This document shows, one piece after another, positions 57,337-64,000 of a stretch of DNA of 64,000 nt. Numbering within the stretch: the first letter of the stretch is position 1; the number at the start of each line of letters is the position of its first letter. The position numbers and the translations under genes were made by a program. This DNA comes from Galaxea fascicularis. Lineage: Eukaryota > Cnidaria > Anthozoa > Scleractinia > Euphylliidae. Under the pieces are notes generated by a model. It was not told the origin of the DNA. It did no database searches and was given only the letters and a program-made list of their open reading frames with translations. The stretch lies in the NCBI GenBank assembly GCA_948470475.1, contig OX419347.1, forward strand, positions 16,910,175 through 16,974,174, read 5' to 3'.

Positions 57337-60300
57337 CTTAAAAGGAAATAATAACAGCAGTTAATGGATTAGGGAATAAGAGTGTGGAGGTAGCAAGTTG
57401 CTGAAGTTTTAATCAATGATTAGCCCAATTCTGCTATCTCGCCGCTATACATTGCCTTGTACACGGGTTAAGAGAATTTGGGGTTACATCAAGATAACAT
57501 CGACTCTACTGGCTGATACGTTTGTCTATTCTCATCACCTGTCTGCGGGACAATGTATTGATATCATAAGGAGAAGATATATGCTAATCACTTCTGGGAG
57601 TCGAAGGGTTAAAGCTTGCGAGGTATGAGAATAGATTTGTGATTGTGTCTACTTCACTCCAACCACATATAGAAAATGCTACGTCTACAATTCACTTATA
57701 TTGTCTTTACTGCTTCAGCTAACGAGCTAAAAGAACATGGTAAAGTTTTCTCCCTGCTATAATGAAAGCCCTGCAGAGTTGTCAAATTACCTGCTTGTGA
57801 GACAATCAAAGATGGCCAGGATTGGCGGCCTCTGTGTGGAATCGTATGTCCAGCACTGGTGCATAACGATGTACACCCAATTAGGGCAACCAGCTGGTTG
57901 ATTCAGTGTTTGCCCAGCCCTCATAGCAAGCAAAATCTGACGATTTAGAAAAAAAAAATAATGGCATAAGCAGAATTGGTTTCAGATGCTTTACTTCTTA
58001 ATAGCACGTTTCTATTCTATACTTGATAAAGTGCTCTTAGTTTAGGAAAATAACTTACTGAAAATGTAAATTTTCTCATAAAAATAGTTCAAATTTTCAG
58101 CCACGATCTCTTGGGTAAACATAAGGACACAATTTAAGAGTTGCAGTGCCAGCAAATTGCAGCAAAAGCCCGGAGTTGAAGCATTGCACAAATCCTACGC
58201 AAAATGAAACTGATGGAGAAAGCAAAAGAAGCAAGTGCATTCACGAAATTACTGAAAGCGCCATTCACACCCGCAACTAGACATATAAGGTGTACTTATT
58301 TTCAATGAAAAAACAGCAATGAGAACAACACTTTTCTACAATCCCTAAAACGTCTTACGAGCCTTTAATAATTGAAATGGATTTGAGAATAAAAATTAGC
58401 GAAATAAACAAAATTTCGACATCCTCATTTTAAGGCGAAGAAAAAATGTTATGTTAAATAATACCTACAGAGACTGTCAAATAGTTCGGTGTAAATAAAC
58501 AGTGACAATTACATAAGGGAAACATGGATTACTGCACACAAACCGAAATCGTCGCACTTACCTCATCTGGCGTTTGAAGACCATGGTAAGGTGACGAAAA
58601 GTCTCTGTTTTCTTGACCAGAGGCAAAAGACTTATAAAGCTCCCACGCAAGAATACCAAATGCCCAAACATCGGTTGCATGTGTGTAATATCCATCGGTG
58701 TTTACCTCTGGCGCACTCCTAGTTTAAGGAAAATTGCGATGCAAGTGTCAGCTGAGTTATTTATCCGTAGCCGCAACAGGAGATTTTAACTTTGTTTCAG
58801 CTGTATTTCTGTTTTGCTCTTCTTTCCTGTTAGAAGCATTTTCCCAAGAAATATTGCATTGATTTCGCAAATGGAGTTCTTCATCGGACAACAGTGAAAA
58901 GTAAAACGGTTGAGGAATAGGAAAACTCTTCTTACAACAGTTACTATGCCAAAACAATTAGAAAGTCTGATCCAAGCCTTAGGTGGATTTCAAGAACTCC
59001 AACAGTATGAAGGCTATGACAGTCAAATTTCGAGGTTTAATGGTGAGACTAAAGAGTAATCTATCGAGTTTTAGATCACTTACCAGCGAGACGAATGAGG
59101 TGGAATGTCGGCCTGTACAACGCACTTCTTACTGGTATCTTCGTTAGCGCTCCTTGAAAGAAACTTGGTGTGACCAAGCCGAGCAACTTGCACCTGCATA
59201 CCGAATTGGTTAAGAAGAATTAAGTGCTTAATTTCTGTTTTCAAATTACAATAAACTAACTCGAGAGGTTATAGGGTCTGCCGGATTATGCCAGCATAAT
59301 TTTGAGCATAATACTATATCTGGAGTATCAGGCATAATGCTGGCATAATACTTATATTTTTGGAACATAATGCCTCTGTTTCTGAAAACTGTGAGAGGTG
59401 TATGCAAATTTTGCCAGCAACTCGCTCTAGAATGTACATTTTTTGATAAAGGTACATGTAAGTGCTATAATAAAGCAAATCTCGAGAAACTTTGTAGTTT
59501 GTAACTTACTTTTCATCAAATGCAGGTTCATTGGAGAAAGACATATAGTAAGCCTTTCAATGGCTCACAATTTTCGACCTTTCCCTGGCTCATCAATTGT
59601 TTAACTGAATAATTATTGTCTAACAATTCTTTCGAAAATGAAACACTGGGGGGGGGGGGGGGGAGGGTGGAAGTGTCATTTTAGTCCGGCATAATTCGAG
59701 CATAATTCCTCCAGTCAAGCATAATTTTGAGCATAATACCCTAGTTTTACAGGTGACGCCCGAAAGCATAATACTCTATTTTTCGAGCATAATCCGGCAG
59801 ACCCTAGAAGGTTATGCTTTCTGATTTATTGACGTATTGCACGCTACTGATTTATTTGCTGAACGTTATAAACTTATGATATGGTAGCACATATAGCCTT
59901 CCAACCTGTTGCCTGCATTCAGTGCACTAACAGGAACAGGTAGAAAATGAAAGATGGAAAAAGGGTAGGGCTACATTAACAGAACAGAAGTGGTGAATTC
60001 AACCGATGGCTGATTTCTATACATTTCGTAATTAGTACCACACCAATGAATACAACGTATACTAACATGTTACAAGAACGCTTCTATGGTGATTTGTTTC
60101 TTAGTCTTAGCCTGTTAGATCGTTATTGGGATCTGAAGAATTATTACCGTGTATGGTGATTCCACATTTACATATTCAGCTCGGAGATCTCCATGTACGA
60201 TGTGGTTTACATGAAGATAGTGGAGAGCGGACGCCACCTGGGACAAGAACATGACTATGTGTTCCTGCTTGCACTTTCTGTCAAGCACGTACTCTTTCAG

Positions 60301-63300
60301 ATTGCCGAGGGGATACACTGGGGTGATCTAGTAAATGGTAGTAATTATTTTCTGTTAGTGTCTTGAGTTAAAAACGTATATCGTATCAATCAATTGTTAA
60401 AAAGGAAGCAGTTAAGACCCATGCAATGTTATGAGTCCCGTCACCTCTTGGAACTTTCTTACAGAAATATGATCATTTGTTTTCATAAATCGTACAATGT
60501 ACTGAGCGGATGAATAGAAGTTGAAAAAGTAAAAACTGTGCTTTTCAGACAAATTGTGTTAGCCGTCATAGGCGCTACTTACTATTTCAAATGTCTGGGA
60601 GTGGGAATCCAAACAGTCAATTTTCAAAACTGAAACAAGATTTGGAGCTTTTAATCCAAGGAGTTTTCTCAGATGTTGAATATTTCCGTGACATATTCTC
60701 TCGCATACCACGGTCGAATCCTGAAAAAAAATAAAAATATAATAAAATAGGGTTAAATGCAATTTAACTTAGTTAACGACCAGGAGCAAGTTGCTCGTTT
60801 TGTTGTGGCGTGGCGTTAGCGTGGCGTTAGCGTTAGTGCGTTATTAGTATTTTGGAGGCGTTGCCTGCTGCGTTATTTAGCGTGTGTATGTGTTATTTGC
60901 ATGTTGGGCCTCTCTGGCGTCTTTTGGCAGTTCGAGCGGTCAGCGGTTCGTTTTGCATATTATGCGTGCGCCGTCGCATGTCCTCGTGGTTTTGTTTAGC
61001 TCAGCGTTTTGGTGTGTTGGCGTTTGCGGGGCTTTCGAGTATTTCCCCTCCCTCCTCTCCCTATTGGGGATTGTTTTTCCATTGAACTTATGGTTCAGTG
61101 TGACGGGTGCTTGTTTTGGGGTCTGGGGTGTCGGGCGGGGCTCGTGGCTGGGTTGCGGGTAGGGCAGGCTTATGGGGTGTTCCACCGACCGGGGGTTGGG
61201 TCGTTGGTACCAGTCCCCAGATCCTTGAGCACCCAACCTCCATTTGCGACACAGGCGTTAACCGATATTTAATTAATAAAAGTAAAAAACAGTCCTTGTT
61301 GTAAGTCAACAAATAGATCTTGAACGTTATGAGAAATTTTGGCTCAATACGTTGATGTTCGTTTCTTTGTGGCCTTAATACGTCTTGATAAAAATTCTGC
61401 TATTGCCTTGTTCCAAGGAACAAGTATGGTCAAGTATGAATTTTCTTTGTTTTTTTTTACTATGTTCATTAATTAAAATGAAGTTTTGAATAAGTTATCT
61501 TCTAAAAGCTATGTCCGAAGCGCCCACCTCCCTTAATCTTGCATATTTTATATATAAAGCGTTAGCTTAGAAAAATAGGCATGCACTTCTTTGAATTTGT
61601 TTCTTTTCCCGGGGGTTTGAAGGAGGGGCAAGGAAGGGGGGGGGGAGGAGAAGGGTGGAGTAGGTGAGTAGGTTGGGTGGGGGACAGTCATCACAAAAGT
61701 GAACTAACCTCAACTGTTTTACAGTATGGCGTATTGTGAACTTCTCCCAGTGATCCTGAGGAGAATTCCTTGAGTATATCTGGTACAAAAACCAATAAGA
61801 ATATATGCATGTAGATTTGAAAACTCTAAGAGTTGGGCTCATTACGAAAATACGGTGTCGCCAGGAAAAGAAAGGAAGAGGAGTACATATTGGTCTACAC
61901 ATGAAATCGACATGAACTCTGACCCAAAAAATTGTAAGTTCGAATTTCTCTTGTTTAAACAGCTAATTGCCATGAACAAAAAAAGAACCAAACAAAAACA
62001 GTTAGGGGAGACAGTTAAGTATTCAGTAAAATAAACAAGAATCAGTATGGATTTTTGCGAACTTGTTTACAGGTATATAACGTTCAATAGTGCTTATGAA
62101 ATGCTCCAACAATTGCGCACTGTCGGATTGGTCGAATCGAGTTAATTTGTTTCACATTTCGTTGACTGCGGTCGTTACTGAAGAAAGTATGGTGGTTAAA
62201 GGTAAACAGATTCCGTTGGCTTTGGAGGTTATTCTAAAAAGTATGATGGTTAAAACGAAACAGATTTCGTTGACTTCAGGGGTTATTAAAGAAAGTATGC
62301 TGATCAAAATTAAACAGATTTCGTTGACCTCGGTGCTTATTGAAAAAAGTATTGTGGTTAAAAGGAAACAGATTCCGTTGACTTCAGGGGTTATTACAGA
62401 AAGTATGATGATTAAAATTAAACAGATTTCGTTGACCTCGGTGCTTATTGAAAAAAGTATTGTGGTTAAAAGGAAACAGATTCCGTTGACTTCGGTGGTT
62501 ATTACAGAAAGTATGATGATTAAAATTAAACAGATTTCGTTGAAACCGAAACGCGAAGCCATTTTGTTTCTCTTCGGCAGCTCGGAGGTGCATAGTACTT
62601 TGCTAATCACCCCAATCGGAACGCGCGAAAAGCACTTTTCACTTGTGTAGTATATACTCATGTTATATAGATAATGGATGGATGGATAAAACGGCATTAC
62701 CGAGAACAGAGTTGAATAACTTTCGTGGCTCTTGAGGTTCCTGTAGGGAAATCAAAGGGGACGAAGTTTACTTTTGTTGTGAGATATAAAGCTGAATTAA
62801 AATACAAACAAAAAAATCTAGCTCTTAGACGAACAAACAAACCAACTACACAAAATTAATTCTCTTATAAGGGACCATCGTTGGGATCGAAACCGGGGGG
62901 TCGTCCGTGGCCTCAGAGAGTAACTAAAAAAAACAAAAACAACAGCAACAACAAAGATACCCCTAAAATACAACGAAAACACCAAAGCCACAATATTTAA
63001 CGAAACAGAAAAAAAACGAGACTCGCCGTAGAAGAGCATACCGGAAGTTGCTGCACTTTCAGAGGTGGAGGTGGTAACGCTCGTCTTGGTTTTTTGTCAC
63101 CTAGGACGTGAAAACACACTGCAGTAATTCGTAATGCTGTAGACTTTGCAATTTCTCATTCATTAGTACTCTCAAGGGAAGACAATATCAGAAACACTAC
63201 CTCTAAATTAGAGAACGGGGAATCCAATATTGAAAAAGAGGGAAAGTTAATGAAGAACAGGGAGGGCTCTCTAAAGTGAGGAACCTCTAAAACGGGAAAT

Positions 63301-64000
63301 CTTTGGCTTACTTTGCACTTTGGCCCTGCGAAACTGGGATAAGAGGAAACAAAGGTTTGCTATCGATGCAGGTTAGGGGAATCTCTAACATGCGTATTCA
63401 GCGGGATTCCCTGTAAAAAAAGGATTTCTAGAAAAGAGAATCTATCAGAAACATCGAGAATCTCTAAACCATGGTTTCTATAAAACAGAGAATAACAGAG
63501 GTTTCAATAATTTTTGAATAACTGTCTGAACTAATTTAATTTGGTGGCGACCTGATAAACGATTTTCAATCATTTAAGCGCAAATTTAGTCAAAGTAGGC
63601 GGCGGTGAGAGGTAACTTCTGACAAAGTGGTCAGCGGTTTTCGCCGATTGCCGGCTTTTAATGATTCTTAGTCTGAGGGATTCCCTCCCTTACAGAATGT
63701 CTATTTAGAGATTGAATCTCTAACTAGAAATTCTCTAAAGTTAGGGATCTCTAAACTAGAGTGATTACACGGGCACACTATTTCAACACGCCAAACAAAA
63801 CCGAAAATTTGCGCAAGCACTGAGTCATCGTGCAGCCTCGTTAAATCTCAAGGCTGGCTTCGGATAATTCGATTGCTTAGAGACTTCAAAAAATTAATCT
63901 GCAGACAATACCTGCATGCTCCAACAGTTCGTTAAGTGTTTCATTGACTTTCCCAATTCCAGGCCTTTGGTAGAACTGCCACAAACAACACTGTTTTATC
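56886..64000 (-). CDS. Tyrosine-kinase-like pseudokinase (3' part, 9 visible exons, continues beyond window)
   Basis: Minus-strand exons: 63975-63912 (or from beyond 64000), 63100-63042, 61768-61709, 60720-60583, 60327-60148, 59193-59084, 58718-58562, 57936-57791 and 57336-56886 (stop). Phases agree throughout. The kinase fold is complete: glycine loop SSGSLGEVH, hinge FEIITPVYPLGNLKEYV, FLSQVASALHYLH, HGDLRAEYV (catalytic loop), VQVARLGHTKF (DFG position), SSRWSAPEV (APE), THATDVWAFGILAWELY, and CWTYDSTQRP. The DVWAFGILAWEL and CW....RP motifs are those of tyrosine kinases. The catalytic-loop Asn is Tyr, the DFG Asp is Arg, and no clear VAIK Lys is present, so metal and ATP handling should be impaired. 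The tail carries several Tyr motifs. Any receptor part (N-terminal) lies outside the window. Alternative: a diverged but active kinase, unlikely given three losses. Confidence 0.85.
57466..57612 (+). repeat. Dispersed repeat copy 2 (pair with 54,706-54,843)
   Basis: gagaatttggggttacatca, tttgtctattctcatcacct and gacaatgtattgatatcata align with copy 1. It lies in the last intron of the pseudokinase gene. Confidence 0.6.
57791..57936 (-). CDS. Pseudokinase exon, C-lobe helices
   Basis: Encodes ILLAMRAGQTLNQPAGCPNW, then VYIVMHQCWTYDSTQRPPIL. This is the G-x-x-x-x-x-P-x-x-CP-x-x-x-Y-x-I-M-x-x-CW-x-x-D-x-x-x-RP pattern at the end of tyrosine kinase domains. Phase 0 in, 2 out. Confidence 0.88.
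58562..58718 (-). CDS. Pseudokinase exon, APE and helix F
   Basis: Encodes (W)SAPEVNTDGYYTHATDVWAF, then GILAWELYKSFASGQE. APE and D-V-W-x-F-G-x-L are intact, so the structural core is conserved while the catalytic residues are not. Confidence 0.9.
59084..59193 (-). CDS. Pseudokinase exon, DFG replaced by RLG
   Basis: Encodes VQVARLGHTKFLSRSANEDT, then SKKCVVQADIPPHSSR. The position of VKVADFGLS reads VQVARLGHT, so the magnesium-binding Asp is Arg. The activation segment has no Tyr. Phase 0 in, 2 out. Confidence 0.85.
59273..59805. mobile_element. 533-bp MITE (AGGGTCTGCCGGATTATG ends) in a pseudokinase intron
   Basis: The left end AGGGTCTGCCGGATTATGCC is the reverse complement of the right end (...GCATAATCCGGCAGACCCT). 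The interior repeats (g)agcataat many times. The flanks agaggttat and agaaggttat look like a slightly degraded 9-10-base target duplication. A run of about 17 G lies near 59,648. Confidence 0.75.
60148..60327 (-). CDS. Pseudokinase exon, hinge to catalytic loop
   Basis: Encodes ITPVYPLGNLKEYVLDRKCK, then FLSQVASALHYLHVNHIVHG and DLRAEYVNVES. HGDLRAEYV replaces HRDLAARNV, so the metal-binding Asn is Tyr while the catalytic-base Asp stays. 60 codons, phase 0 both sides. Confidence 0.9.
60583..60720 (-). CDS. Pseudokinase exon, N-lobe
   Basis: Acceptor tttttttcag (minus). Encodes DSTVVCERICHGNIQHLRKL, then LGLKAPNLVSVLKIDCLDSH and QTFEI. The L-x-x-x-x-x-NLV-x-V pattern fits the alphaC-beta4 region. 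At the VAIK position the sequence is TVVCERI, without a clear Lys. Confidence 0.8.
60775..61275. other. GC-richer, T/G-skewed insert-like island in an intron
   Basis: From about 60,780 the sequence switches from AT-rich to GT-rich (gtggcgtggcgttagcgtgg...), giving several overlapping 65- to 98-codon ORFs on both strands. It reverts near 61,265. The edges are gttaacgacc and gttaaccgat. None of the ORFs is recognisable. It may be an inserted retroelement piece or the 3' end of an unknown element. Confidence 0.45.
61709..61768 (-). CDS. Pseudokinase exon, glycine loop
   Basis: Read with acceptor actcaag (minus), it gives EFSSGSLGEVHNTPYCKTVE, in phase 0 on both sides. S-G-S-L-G-E-V is a glycine-rich loop. 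An alternative acceptor 13 bases inside (cctcag) opens another frame (DHWEKFTIRH) that does not join to the next exon. Confidence 0.65.
62163..62540. repeat. 54-bp coding-compatible minisatellite, seven units
   Basis: Seven 54-bp units (attccgttgacttcagggg..., each with gttattgaaaaaagtat- or gtatgatgat-like parts). Later units alternate in two types, giving a 108-bp higher-order repeat. Because 54 is a multiple of three and stops are absent, ORFs of 186 (plus, 62090-62650) and 181 codons (minus, 62152-62697) run through it. The plus frame reads LTSVLIEKSIVVKRKQIP and LTSGVITESMMIKIKQIS in alternation. It lies in a pseudokinase intron. Confidence 0.85.
63042..63100 (-). CDS. Pseudokinase exon, Pro-rich linker
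   Basis: The acceptor cgtcctag (minus) leads to DKKPRRALPPPPLKVQQLP, then donor gtatgc. Only the phase-1 frame is open, and it joins the upstream exon. PRRALPPPPLK could bind SH3 domains (inference). Confidence 0.7.
63190..63765. repeat. Repeat region with recurrent (t)ctctaaa words
   Basis: Words such as ctctaaattagagaa, aatctctaaacc, atctctaactagaaattctc and tctctaaactagagtg recur, some palindromic. It looks like a degenerate element inside the intron upstream of the 63,042 exon. No ORF. Confidence 0.4.
63912..64000 (-). CDS. Pseudokinase first visible exon (partial)
   Basis: On the minus strand the frame FYQRPGIGKVNETLNELLEH is open to donor gtattg (63911). Its acceptor may be the cag ending at 63,976 (tgtttgtggcag), or the exon may extend past the window. 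Phase 1 out matches the Pro-rich exon. Confidence 0.6.

Noticed and set aside
61709..61755. Alternative frame DHWEKFTIRHTVKQL as the kinase exon
   Set aside because: It looks protein-like but exits in phase 2 and the next exon is open only in phase 0. The glycine-loop frame is phase-consistent on both sides.
1..64000. CRISPR array, bacterial operon, rRNA or phage
   Set aside because: No spaced direct-repeat array, Shine-Dalgarno-led gene runs or rRNA motifs. Genes have spliceosomal introns.

Overview
This is intron-rich, AT-biased animal nuclear DNA. It has GT-AG introns, short exons spread over kilobases, abundant TIR elements (MITEs) and tRNA-derived SINE-like repeats, and no rRNA, operon or plasmid signature. 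The protein types point to a cnidarian, most likely an anthozoan such as a stony coral or sea anemone: a CARD-like/Roc-COR NTPase fused to a group-1 glycosyltransferase, a caspase-family C14 peptidase, and a receptor-kinase-like gene. The species is an inference and cannot be fixed from the sequence alone.

Layout. (1) 1-5,620: the end of a plus-strand gene whose first visible exon resembles sperm-tail PG-rich (STPG/SHIPPO-type) proteins; its last exons are ambiguous. (2) 5,630-23,000: gene desert filled with TIR elements, foldbacks and tandem repeats. (3) 23,030-32,673, plus strand: a nine-exon gene for a protein of about 1,350 aa, ordered CARD-like region, Roc GTPase, COR, Cys/His-rich segment, GT4-type glycosyltransferase, acidic tail. 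Every intron phase I checked is compatible, so the glycosyltransferase appears to belong to the same gene as the Roc-COR part. (4) 33,000-38,160: intergenic, with several MITEs, one flanked by a perfect 9-bp target-site duplication. (5) 38,166-51,221, minus strand: an eleven-exon gene for a 790-aa metacaspase-like C14 peptidase with a beta-rich middle and a DUF4384-like C-terminus. (6) 51,222-56,885: repeats and one orphan exon-like ORF. (7) 56,886 to beyond 64,000, minus strand: the 3' part of a tyrosine-kinase-like gene whose catalytic residues are degraded (HGDLRAEYV for HRDLxxxN, RLG for DFG), so a predicted pseudokinase with a C-terminal tail rich in phosphotyrosine-like motifs.

The most notable content is the run of three signalling or death-related genes: a Roc-COR switch with a glycosyltransferase output domain, a caspase-like protease in convergent orientation with it, and a pseudokinase. 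Domain content suggests intracellular immune or cell-death signalling. No functional link between them is shown by the sequence. All exon models come from reading ORFs, splice consensus and phase by eye.
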